Shown in pieces: positions 1 to 8,301 of a stretch of DNA of 11,195 bases. Under the pieces are notes generated by a model. The model worked only from the letters and a program-made list of their open reading frames with translations. It was not told where the DNA came from and ran no database searches. Source of the stretch: Parachlorella kessleri (Eukaryota; Chlorophyta; Trebouxiophyceae; Chlorellales; Chlorellaceae); NCBI GenBank assembly GCA_001598975.1, contig BBXU01001206.1, forward strand, positions 1-11,195, written 5' to 3'. Position 1 is the stretch's first letter; each line of letters opens with the position of its first letter. Made by a program: the position numbers and the translations under genes.

Positions 1-205
1 CGTGCACCCTGGGGCACGCTGTATATGCTACGGCCATTGAATGCCCGCTGCTGCAAGCTGTACCTGCTTGGAAGTGCCTTTGTGCCAGCATGCCTGCTGT
101 GAGTTGAGCTTGCTGGATGCCTGTCATTCCGCTGTGTCTCCTCGAAACAAGCTCCATGTGCTGGTGTGAAAGCTATTCGAGGTGCCCTATTTTCCCCTGC
201 TGCAG

Positions 206-704
206 GTATGTTGATGACGGCGGTAATCCCGATGTGTACACAGTTGATGCCATCAAGGGCAGCGTAGCAGCAAACCAGATGAGCAAGGGCAAGGTGGACG
301 CTTTCAGGCACGCCGGGCTTTCCACAGGATCCCCTTGCTTTTCAGTGCCCTTAGTATATTGGTGTGCCTGGTGCTCTTTCCTTGCTTACCTTGGGTTCCC
401 GGTGAACCACAGTTCTGCGTGCACTGACTCGTAGCCAGTTTGAGCTCCCGCTGGGATCGAACGCGCAGGTTGGTGTGTCATCAGTACACTGTACCGCGCA
501 ACGACCATCATAGAAGCACCCGCTCAGCTGCCGGGCTACCGTAAGACTGCCACCACTTACACAGCATCCGCTAGAGAGTTTAGGTCTCTCTGACTGGGCT
601 TGGTGCGATGCTGCTTGCCCTGCAGGTTGTTGCAAGCCAAGGTCACACAGAAGCTCCAGCAGGCCTTCCCAGAGCAGGTGGACGACTACCAGCGACTGCG
701 GTAG
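206..704 (+). CDS. MED10: Mediator complex subunit 10 (MED10), 3' two exons, 5' partial
   Basis: MED10 is a small subunit of the middle module of Mediator, the nuclear co-activator that links transcription factors to RNA polymerase II. Two exons are visible: 206-307 and 626-704, ending in TAG at 702-704. Together they encode about 59 residues. The first exon reads YVDDGGNPDVYTVDAIKG and ends NQMSKGKVDAF. The second begins LLQAKVTQKLQQAFPEQVDD and ends YQRLR. From memory of the family, this matches the MED10 signature (Y-[VI]-D-x-G-x-NP, then K-N-Q-x-x-KGK-x-D, then a helix ending in FP-E and Y-x-x-[IL]R) with no gap across the exon junction. A codon is split at each exon edge: G206 completes one from an upstream exon, and AG (306-307) joins G626 as Arg. 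The intron uses a GC donor. The protein stops right after the conserved helix, without the short tail seen in plants. Upstream exons and the start codon were not identified. Confidence 0.86.
308..625 (+). other. MED10 intron with GC-AG borders
   Basis: This 318-bp intron begins GCACGC after ...TTCAG and ends in CTTGCCCTGCAG. The GC donor is inferred because only this junction joins the two MED10 blocks without a gap, and reading on through 308 leads into non-MED10 sequence. The intron carries a tRNA-like relic on the opposite strand. Confidence 0.75.
431..540 (-). repeat. tRNA-like relic (degraded tRNA or SINE fragment) inside the MED10 intron
   Basis: On the minus strand there is a good match to the RNA polymerase III A box (CAGCTGAGCGGG, 530-519; 11 of 12 positions of TRGCNNAGYNGG) and to the B box (CGTTCGATCCC, 463-453; 10 of 11 positions of GGTTCGANNCC). 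They are 55 bases apart, longer than in an intronless class I tRNA. The stretch is bounded by a 6-base inverted pair, GTAGCC (431-436) and GGCTAC (534-539). The implied acceptor and T stems pair poorly, so this is probably not a working tRNA. A decayed tRNA gene or a tRNA-derived SINE fits better. I could not assign an anticodon. Confidence 0.35.
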
Positions 705-2389
705 CCGCCGCAGGAAGGTGTACAGCAGCAGCTGGTGCAGCAATAGCAGCAAGAGCCAGTGCAGTGCTAGCTTAGCGACGGCAGCTGCTGCGCAATTTCC
801 TTGGGTCCCGCAGTAGCGGAGTTGACGGGATAGACTAACGATGGGCAGGCTGGTGCTGGAGCCCTGGAGGGATGGACATAACATGTAGTTATTGAGGCTG
901 TCAGGTAATGTGAGAGAGAGGAGGTGCGGGTATACTGGGCTGAAAGAAGTGTATGCAGGGAAATCTCTGTGTCTTGCCTGAGAGGTAGTTGGTGCAGGAG
1001 TCAAGAGCGTGGCAGTGAGGGCTGAGCGTTGAGAAGCTAGTCTTCAAGCTGGGCATGGAACGTGTATCCGCCTTCTGTGACACCATGCCTTCGTGCAGCA
1101 GGCCTGAGCACTTGGAGGTGATGGACACGGGGAATAGTCTGGGCATTTGATCCGGTGGTCAGGACCCACTGATGCCTCTGGCGCACCTTGTGGTGTTTGT
1201 TTGCGGAAGTGGCAACCACATATGCTGGTGGCGGACAATACAATTTAATATTAAGTTTTCAGGCAAGACACAGAGCATAACTGCATACAGCCCTGTCAGT
1301 CCAGTAAGCCCCTACCTTCTCTTGGGTTGCATTGCCTGCCACCCTTTACCAAATATAAATATGAACAAAGAGTGAGCTGTGAGGGCTGCTTGCAGGAGGT
1401 GCTGCACATTGTCTACCTTTTGAGCTTGGCCAACCCAACCATGAGCATTGTTACAACCTTCCAACTTCCCACCTTTGAGGCATGTAACTCAACAATCAAC
1501 AATAACCTTCAACTTCCCAGCTCTCCAGACTGTCCAGCATTGAGGACCAAAGTGGCAGTGACAAGTGTCCAGCCTTGATTTTACAACATACCCCACTCTA
1601 GCAGCAGCACGCTCTATAAGGACGGCCAATGTCAACACTGCCTCAACTCCTCACTACTGGAGCCACACACTTAGTATTCAGTACTTGTACTAACCTCACG
1701 CTTGGAAGTGACTTGGACAGGAGATTTGCATTGCAACTAACCGCAGCTTGACTTGACCGCACATGTGCAGGAGAGGAAGAAATGAATCAGGCAACAAGGG
1801 CCTTTAGCCACAGAGTACAACAACCAAGCATAGAGCAAACCACAGCCGCCTTGTACGACCACCTGGCCCAGGGCTCTCAAACATCAAGTTAGCAGTGAAC
1901 ACATTTAGACCCAAAGACAACCAGGTGGCATCACAAATGCCACCCTACAACAGTTAACCGCAAACCAAGCCCCAACAACGCCCAGCTCAGACGCCGAAGG
2001 TGCTCCCGCAAGGGGTAGCATGAAAGGCATACAGACAACGCACCGGGCCTGTGCCACTAGTTCCAGCCAGCACAGGCGATGATACAGGTGCAAAACGAAC
2101 AGGTACGATGCGATGCAACAGTTACCCACGCATTGCATGGGCAGCACAGCTTGGCAAACTTATATCGGGGCAATGTGGAGCCAATGGGCCAAACTGCGTG
2201 AGGTGCAGAAAGTGGAAGTGGCACAGCTAGCGGTGACAATGCTGAGCAGCGACGGGGGGAGCAACAGATTATAGATATATCACAGGTAACACACATCAGC
2301 CACCAGTCGCAATAGAGACAATTGTGAGGCCAAGCGAATCCGCACAAGACAAGACAGCAAGACCGCACACGAACTATCATGGCACCTCC
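705..2389. other. Convergent intergenic region and MED10 3' UTR; no gene seen
   Basis: After the MED10 stop codon there are about 1.7 kb with no frame that I recognise or that shows family motifs. The first part, about 705-1490, is probably the MED10 3' UTR: it has CAG-rich patches at about 719-765 and the first TGTAA motif at 1483-1487. The remainder is less GC-rich and full of short unconnected open frames. I see no RNA gene in it. Confidence 0.6.
1483..1487 (+). terminator. Candidate poly(A) signal TGTAA for MED10
   Basis: This is the first TGTAA on the plus strand after the MED10 stop codon, 779 bases downstream. TGTAA is the usual poly(A) signal in Chlamydomonas and relatives. The pentamer is short enough to occur by chance. 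Confidence 0.3.
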
Positions 2390-2392
2390 TCA

Positions 2393-2397
2393 TTACA
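2393..2397 (-). terminator. Candidate poly(A) signal TGTAA for the RR-TZF gene
   Basis: Plus-strand TTACA gives TGTAA on the minus strand. It is the first such motif downstream of the RR-TZF stop codon, about 490 bases away, which would imply a 3' UTR of roughly 0.5 kb (about 2890 down to 2375). A chance match is possible. Confidence 0.35.
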
Positions 2398-2889
2398 AGC
2401 GGGGGCCATCGCTTCCGCACATACCGAGTAACCCCTCCCTCACGATTGGGCACACGGCACCGCCCACACCCACAATAAGCGTGTGCTTGGGTCCTGCCTA
2501 CAGCGGCACTGGATCTCATCTCAAGCAGCGGGCAAGTATAGAATAGGTTGGGTTAGATTCCCTTGGGTACGTCCAAAACCAGGCGGAACTTGCAACATGT
2601 TCAGTGACAAGCTCGTGCTCTGCAGGCGAGCAGTGCCTGCCTCAGAGCAGCAGCCAAAGGACTGCCAAGGAGTCAACATACCACTCTTGCGGCCCTTACC
2701 TTGGAATACTCTCGTCGCTGTCGGTGATCAAGCATCGACTTTCTACCTTTCTTTGCGCTGTCTCCTCTGAACCCTACTGCCCAAAACCGTACTGCTACAT
2801 ACACAGTGCCGAGCAACTACGTTATTAGAGAAAAGCCCATACTCCAATCAACAATTCTCGCCAACACCATCCAACTGCCAACTCCGCTG

Positions 2890-3216
2890 TCAGCGCAACT
2901 GACGCAGCGCCTGCTGCGGCGGTGCGGCTTGGCCACAATGCCCCAGAGGGCCGTTCATCACAGAGGCCAGCCATACTGGCGGCGCTGCCATGCCGGCAGG
3001 CGCAGCCATCGGCGCGCCAGCGCCGGCCACGGCAGCGGCTGTCGCGGCATTGCTGGGGGCAGGCGTTGCCTGCAACTCCAGCTCTGTGGACAGCTGCACG
3101 AGGGCCTGTGGCGGGAGCAGCTGGGCCAGCAGCGTGGTAGCTGTGGCTGCATCCATTTGACCATGGGCCAGCTGCCCCGCAATGGCCGCCATCAGCGCGC
3201 GGGATGTCCCGCCCTC
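2890..3216 (-). other. Last RR-TZF exon with uncharacterised Ala/Leu/Gln-rich helical block
   Basis: A clean CAG acceptor (3219-3217) opens a 108-codon frame ending in TGA. Its first part (ALMAAIAGQLAHGQMDAA, then LLAQLLPPQALVQL) has the regular Ala/Leu spacing of amphipathic helices. It is followed by an Ala/Pro/Met-rich linker and a short end, PPQQALRQLR. All three introns around the last exons fall between codons (phase 0), which keeps the frame of the zinc-finger protein. I do not recognise this block as a named domain. It could act as a protein-interaction tail. The alternative is that transcription ends earlier, with a stop at 4265 in an unspliced exon four. Confidence 0.65.
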
Positions 3217-6200
3217 CTGCACATGGCAGCCGGGAGGACCAAGTTTAGAGCCAGAAGTGTGCAACCGATGGCGTACATCGTGCGAGCTTTACGGTAGCCA
3301 CTTTCGGCTCCTCGGCAGCCACCTTCGCCACTGTGCACACCACGCGACCGGCTGCAACCGGCACAATGTGCAAGAGGAGCCCACTTTGGACAATGAGCAT
3401 ACATGCACAGAAACAGCCATAGAGGAGCACACCCCCCACACACTGAAGTGCTTGCCACTTCTTAGTCATGTGAACCACTTTCCTAACCTGCCCTCCCACA
3501 GGAACACCCCTAGCCTACGCGGCCCTGTCCCAACAGCTACTAGAGTTTTGTGTTTTTCCTTTTTTAGCGTTTACAGCAGCCCTGACTCGCCAAGGTGCAC
3601 AGCATTGACATCCATACAACATCATCCATACATACATATATCCATCCACACAACATAATATTATGTGGAACCGGTGGCTGTTTCCTAGAAACGCCACATA
3701 TCTTCAGCTTGGTTTCTACCTAGGTACGGCTCTACAGCCCCCAAGACTCACTTGGCCACTTGCGACCGCCGGCGGGGCTGCCGGCACGGGCTGCGCCAGC
3801 TCGAAAGGAGACACAGGCATGCCGAAGCTGGCAGCCCCCAGAAACTCTACTCCGCCTGGCTGGCTGGGAGGTGTCTGCGGCTGGAGCAGGCATGCCTCGC
3901 CCCCTGGCAACGGCAACTCTGGGGGTGCGCCCCAACCACTGCTGCCCTGCACCACAGCCAATGGCCAGGAGCAGTGCTGAGAAGGCCTGTACATCTCAAG
4001 GAGGTTCCAAAAAGGCTGGAAGTTTCAAATAGTCTAGACACTACCCTGAGCACGTGTTGTACTGGAGGTTTCCAAAAGACTGGAGGTTTCAAGTAGGCCA
4101 GAAGCTGCGCTGAGTACGTGTTGTACTACAGGCTGGAGGGCCCACACAAAGCCAGCACGGCTCTTAGGAAAGCGGAGGTGAGGGTGGGACCAGACCTGTC
4201 TCAGTAACAGCATGTGGCCACAGTCGCAGCAGCATTGAGGGTAAGAAAGGTCCTTGGCAGCCAGCTAGCAACGGACCTGTGGGTCCACGATCGACATGGC
4301 CTGTGCTGATCCCTGCGGTGCAAAAGCGCTGAAGCCACTGGCTGCCTCGCCCAGAGATCCCACCCGCAGCTCGCTGCTGCCGCCAAAGCTGCCGCTTGCG
4401 GCAGCCGCGGCCGCCGCCGCGGCAGCTGACACCTGCAGCTGCTCCAGAGCGTAGCCAAGGTTGCCGCTGGCGCTGCCGAAGCTGCTGCCATCAAGGAAGC
4501 CACTGGCACCGCTGCCGCTGCTCAACCCGCTGCTGCTGCTCAGCCCGCTGGCACTGCTCAGCCCGCTGCCAAAGCTGCCACCCAGGCAGCCGCTTGGGCT
4601 GCCGGTGGCGAAGCCGCCGCCGCCATAGCCACTGCCGCTGAAGCTGCCGCCGCCAAAAGCACCATTGCTGCCGCCAAGGCTGAGCCGCCATGCAGCCCTG
4701 CTGCACAGCTTGCCAGCAGAGCCCTGCCGGGCTGTTCCCCGGCTGGCGCCGCGGGCGCCGGCAGCGGCTGCGCCGCCGCCTTGGCTCTGCCGCAGCGCTG
4801 CCGCCGCTGCGGCTGAGCCCGGAGGCAGGCGGGGCCGCTCGGCCGGGGTCCGCAGCTCGTCGCGCGAGTGGGCAAAGAAGCAGAACTTGCGGTCGCAGCG
4901 CTGGCCCTTGTTGCAGAGGCAGGTGTGGTACCTACAGCAGGCCGCAGACCAGGGGGTAAGCCTCACATCACACCTGCCACCGGTACACACGCTAGCACCA
5001 CACAACCGTCACAGAGATGCTGACACGCAGTGCTGTGCGGTACAGGGCGTGCAACAATTGCTGCTGGGACCCTCGGGGCACCAACCCTTGCCGTTGCAGC
5101 CCCACTCGGCAATGCCCGAGTCAGCAGACAAGCAGTTACTCGCCCCCACCTGGTGTGGTGGAGCCAGTACTCAAAGTCGTTGTGTGCAAAGGGGCAGGCG
5201 TCACCCTGGGGGCACATCCCAACCTGCAGCACCAGGAGCGTGGTGCATGGTCCTGTGGAATATTCTCAGGGTTGGCAGACTGGCGGTATCCCTGGCATCC
5301 AAGGTAACGCCCTACACAATCCCAGGACACTCCAGGTGACCAAGTCAACGCACGGCTGGAGGGGGTGCTTCCTGGGTGGCACGCTGTCAGACCAGTTAGC
5401 CTCGGCATGGCCCAGATAGAGGACGAACAAGGGCGCTGTGGGAGCGAGTTTCCAAGCACGTTGTGGACAGACCCCCACGCGACCCCGCCAGCACTGCTTT
5501 ACCTGCTTCATGCTTGGGCAGGCTATGGAGGTGTATGCATATTTTCGGGGGCATCTTCGCCGAGCCTTGGTCTCGCCCTCATGCAGGTAGGGGCAGCTGC
5601 TCCAGTCGTGTGCATGCTTGCGAGGGCAAGGGGCCACCTGCAATAGTAGGGGGGGCAGGGGGACACCGTGCTGGGTGGTTACACATCGAACAACCAGGGC
5701 AATAGCACCCTAGTCTTGACAGGTGGGCTGGCTGCAGGGCGACTGTCGCCCCTACGATGTTGTTTCGGACCTGCTGGCCTGAGCCTTGTAGGCAGCTGCC
5801 ATCAATGCCTAGGACCTGTGAACAGCAATACCATTGCGATGCCCTCTGCACTGCCCAGCCTTGATACGGGAGACTCCCTACCCAAGTTTGGCAGACGCTG
5901 CGCAGCCTCACGCTGTCATGGCTTGCTATACAACCGCCCTCCGTCTCAAGCCCTTGCCTTGCAATAATACATCTCGAACACCTCCCGGTCTATGTTTTCC
6001 AACGAGGGGTCCTCAAGGGAAGACGACTGTGGTAATGCTGTCGGACTGTCCGTCATCATAGGCATGGTCAAGTCGCTCTCGTTTGCCACTGCGCGTGCTT
6101 CCTGCAGCTCCCCAAGCTCGTCAGGGGAGAACATGGGCCTGTCCGTGCCGAGGTTTGCAGGGCCCGACGTCAAAGGGCGCAAGCGACGCCCTTTGCGTGT

Positions 6201-6248
6201 TACAGGAGGGAAGTGTTCGTCGATGATAGATAGAATGGAATGAGCAAC
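2890..6248 (-). CDS. Plant-type RR-TZF (tandem CCCH zinc finger) RNA-binding protein, start exon unresolved
   Basis: Exons on the minus strand: 6248-5958, 5637-5503, 5223-5150, 4931-4277, 3976-3752 and 3216-2890 (TGA at 2892-2890), giving about 568 residues numbered from 6248. The RR finger is C101-X5-H107-X4-C112-X3-H116 (CPRKHAHDWSSCPYLH). The tandem fingers are C137-X8-C146-X5-C152-X3-H156, then 16 residues, then C173-X5-C179-X4-C184-X3-H188. This is the exact plant RR-TZF spacing, and it appears only when the exons are joined as given. In plants these proteins bind AU-rich mRNA and sit in processing bodies and stress granules, promoting mRNA decay or translational control. The N-terminal exon ends REVFEMYYCK, the usual lead into the RR finger. 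After residue 194 comes a long Gly/Ser/Ala/Pro-rich tail with repeats of SGLSS type and a run of ten Ala. The tail ends in an Ala/Leu/Gln-rich block that is probably helical. Exons five and six are inferred from in-phase splice sites and coding-like sequence, less firmly than the finger exons. Exon five could instead start at 3946. No ATG was found for the 5' exon. Confidence 0.9.
3217..3751 (-). other. Intron 5 of the RR-TZF gene (535 bp) with AT-rich palindrome
   Basis: The intron has a strong GTGAGT donor (3751-3746) and a CAG acceptor. Near its 5' third is a CATC/CATA-rich low-complexity stretch (about 3600-3652), followed by the perfect 14-base palindrome ACATAATATTATGT at 3653-3666. No gene is seen inside. 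Confidence 0.5.
4000..4127. repeat. Two tandem 64-bp imperfect copies within an RR-TZF intron
   Basis: Copy one runs 4000-4063 and copy two 4064-4127. Both start GGAGGTT(T)CCAAAA and end GTGTTGTACT, with diverged middles. The array lies wholly inside the intron 4276-3977. Copy one contains CACGTG (4051-4056), changed to TACGTG in copy two. This looks like a local minisatellite duplication rather than a mobile element. Confidence 0.8.
5638..5957 (-). other. RR-TZF intron with GC-AG borders
   Basis: The donor reads AAG|GCAAGG (exon ends at 5958), close to the known GC-AG consensus AG|GCAAGT. The acceptor is TACTATTGCAG (ending 5638). Reading through the donor meets a stop within four codons. 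Splicing here joins FEMYYCK to VAPCPRKHAHDW between codons, reproducing the conserved lead into the RR finger. Confidence 0.85.
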
Positions 6249-6553
6249 CTGAAAGAGTGGACGGCATGGTCAATCTGATTGCTTCCGACGGCATAAGCAC
6301 AGCGTAAGGCGTGAGGTGGGAAGTTGCACCGAAGGTCCATGACAAATATTCGTCCAATGCTGTACCGTTGATACGATACTCCCCTTGGCTTCGATACTCT
6401 TTGGGTCTAATTCACTGAATCAGGCACGCCTCAGATGCTGGTGCGATGCTGACAACTCGTGCTGCATCTCTGGAGCCAAACGGGGCCTGGAGCTGGCCTG
6501 GAGCCTATCCTGTCCCGACAGCACTTCGCGAAATTAACCAAAAGGGTCACATA

Positions 6554-6586
6554 TTCTTCTTCTTCTTCTTCTTCTTCTTCTTCTTC
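6554..6586. repeat. (TTC)11 microsatellite
   Basis: Eleven uninterrupted TTC units, followed by TTTT. On the minus strand this is (GAA)11, about 300 bases upstream of the first resolved RR-TZF exon, so it may lie in that gene's 5' UTR, first intron or promoter. Confidence 0.95.
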
Positions 6587-6692
6587 TTTTCCTTCTGCTC
6601 CTTCGCCTGAAACCGGGAGATTGTCTGACTAGCAAGGCAGGTCTTCACGATCAGGGCTATTTGAAGCACCAACGCCCTGGCCTTGTTAGTCT

Positions 6693-6702
6693 ATCACGTG
6701 AT
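6693..6702. promoter_or_regulatory. G-box palindrome ATCACGTGAT
   Basis: A perfect 10-base palindrome with a CACGTG core, in the divergent interval and about 445 bases upstream of the first resolved RR-TZF exon. In plants CACGTG is bound by bZIP and bHLH factors, and its ACGTG part is also the core of ABA-response elements. Its role here is a guess from motif and place only. Confidence 0.25.
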
Positions 6703-7021
6703 CAACTTTCTGTGATCTCAGCACTTGGCTGCTGGAGATTTGCCTGTATGGTCGGGCCGCTTTTTAGTACAACAGACTACGTTTACAGTATTGCCCTGCC
6801 GTGCAGACCTGAACACAACAAGCAAGGCACTCATCTGCTAGGCACTTGCACCTACCGGCACGCAGAGCCCGCCACTTCAGGCAGCTGCCCTTCTTTCTTA
6901 GCTATCATGTCATGCCCATAGCGATTTGCTACCCTGGGAAAGCTGCCACGCCACCGCGCAAAGCTTATACCTGGTGGTCCTGGGCTCACACATGTCATCG
7001 TTAAGTGAGAAGGGTGCGGTA

Positions 7022-7139
7022 CTCACTGTTATGAGGGAGCAAGCAGGGTTTGCCAGGTGAGCCTCAACTTTGCAGGAAAACTCGCTGGTATGAGGGAGCA
7101 AGCAGGGTCTGCCAGGTGAGACTGAACTTGGCAGGAAAA
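7022..7139. repeat. Two tandem 59-bp copies
   Basis: Copy one is 7022-7080 and copy two 7081-7139, with about six mismatches over 59 bases. Each starts CTC(A/G)CTG and ends GCAGGAAAA, and each contains GCCAGGTGAG, which resembles a splice donor. The low divergence suggests a fairly recent local duplication. It lies in the divergent interval. Confidence 0.9.
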
Positions 7140-8301
7140 TAATATTCCACTTCTAAGTGCACATCTGGCTAGGGTGGCGTTGTTGTGACCGCTAGTGCCA
7201 GGGTCGTGAGCCATCCAGCGTTGCGTTCACAGCCAGCATGGGGGCTCGGTGTAGGCGTGGAATGTCAAGCGCGTCTCTAGCAACCCCGCCCTCGGTAGCA
7301 ATGCAAGCGTTTGGTGAAGGCGTTGTTGTTGCTGATCAAGTGCCCTGCAGGGAGGGAGGCAGCTGGGCTTCGCAGGTCGGGTCACTTGCCAGTCCGCCAT
7401 CAGAAGATCGGTTGGAGCGGCTTCAAGGGGCCACGGCGCCTGACTGGCCAGCTTGGAGGGCTTTGTGGCATGCCAGCTTCAGGAAGCTGGTAGGTAAAGG
7501 AATGGGCTGCAGCTTGTGAAGGGAGCGCCACATCAGCTCAGCCCTTCAGGTCTAGACGTCTCACCCAGTTGGAGGGTCAAGCAAACACTGCAGGTTTCTG
7601 GAACAAGCGCCATGGTCAGGTAGGCACTGCACTTTGCATAGGGTCTAAGCGTTTGCTAGCACCGCAGCTTGCCACACAAGGGTCAACCCAAGCACGACAT
7701 CCTGATTCATCAAGGTTGCCAAGCACGATGGCTTTACAACGCATAGTGGGGCATGTACCCTGCAACAATTGTGCTCCTTTATGTGTTTCTAACGTGTTCT
7801 TTTGCCGCACAAACTATCCCCAGCAAGTCCTGCGAGATGACGCCGTGCAGCCAAATAAGTTGAGAAGGTTCTTAACTTCTTCTTGCTTGAGGTCAGCAAC
7901 ATGGAGGGATAGTAAAGGGTGGGTCACCTCCTGGAACGGAGTTGACATACAAGCCTGTCACTTGTCAGCAGCACTGGGACCCCACGACGGTAACCAGCGC
8001 CCTTTGCAGGTACGACACAAGGCGAGCTGCATCCGTAGACTGCCACCTGTCAACGCTTCCTCTGCGCTGCCCCGCGTGGTCAGAAGGTGACCGGGAAGGT
8101 GAGCCTCCTAGTGGTCGTCCCTTGTCCACCGACACAGCAAAGCTGCGTGGCAGCTGCTACCGCAGGCGCTGCGTACGCATGCTACCGGGAACGGTTGCAT
8201 CTCCAATTAGGAGACCCAAAGGTACTTTTCGGACGCCTTGTGCATCAGTTCTTGGAGAAGCGGCTTGTCCACGCGCCGGCGCTCTGATCACTTGCTCGAC
8301 G

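Larger units (their letters stand above)
6252..8301. other. Divergent intergenic interval between the RR-TZF and ferritin-like genes; no gene assigned
   Basis: About 2 kb separate the first resolved RR-TZF exon (minus strand) from the ATG of the ferritin-like gene (plus strand). It must hold the missing 5' exon or exons and 5' UTR of the RR-TZF gene and the promoters of both. I see a (TTC)11 run, a tandem 59-bp duplication and a G-box palindrome, but no convincing TATA box. The open frames at 7238-7519 and 7569-8090 show no family motifs or clear splice structure, and I do not call them genes. Confidence 0.55.

Noticed and set aside
1..108. Possible upstream MED10 exon ending at a GTGAGT donor (109-114)
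   Set aside because: Phase 2 splicing to 206 is possible, and the frame would read FVPACLL before YVDDGG. However, the spacing from the expected Val-Pro is one residue short and the rest does not look like MED10, so I did not include it.
351..1004. 217-codon open frame on the minus strand
   Set aside because: It runs antisense through the MED10 intron and last exon, has no family motifs, and the plus-strand MED10 match explains the coding signal.
2806..3297. 163-codon plus-strand frame
   Set aside because: Arg/Gln/His-rich translation antisense to the GC-rich last RR-TZF exon, the typical look of a shadow frame.
4665..5339. 224-codon plus-strand frame
   Set aside because: Antisense to the zinc-finger exons at 5223-5150 and 4931-4277, whose Cys/His spacing is decisive.
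7569..8090. 173-codon plus-strand open frame in the divergent interval
   Set aside because: No ATG start, no recognised motif, mixed composition. It could be 5' UTR or chance.
8203..8207. CCAAT box about 95 bases upstream of the ferritin-like ATG
   Set aside because: A five-base motif without other promoter elements is too weak to list.
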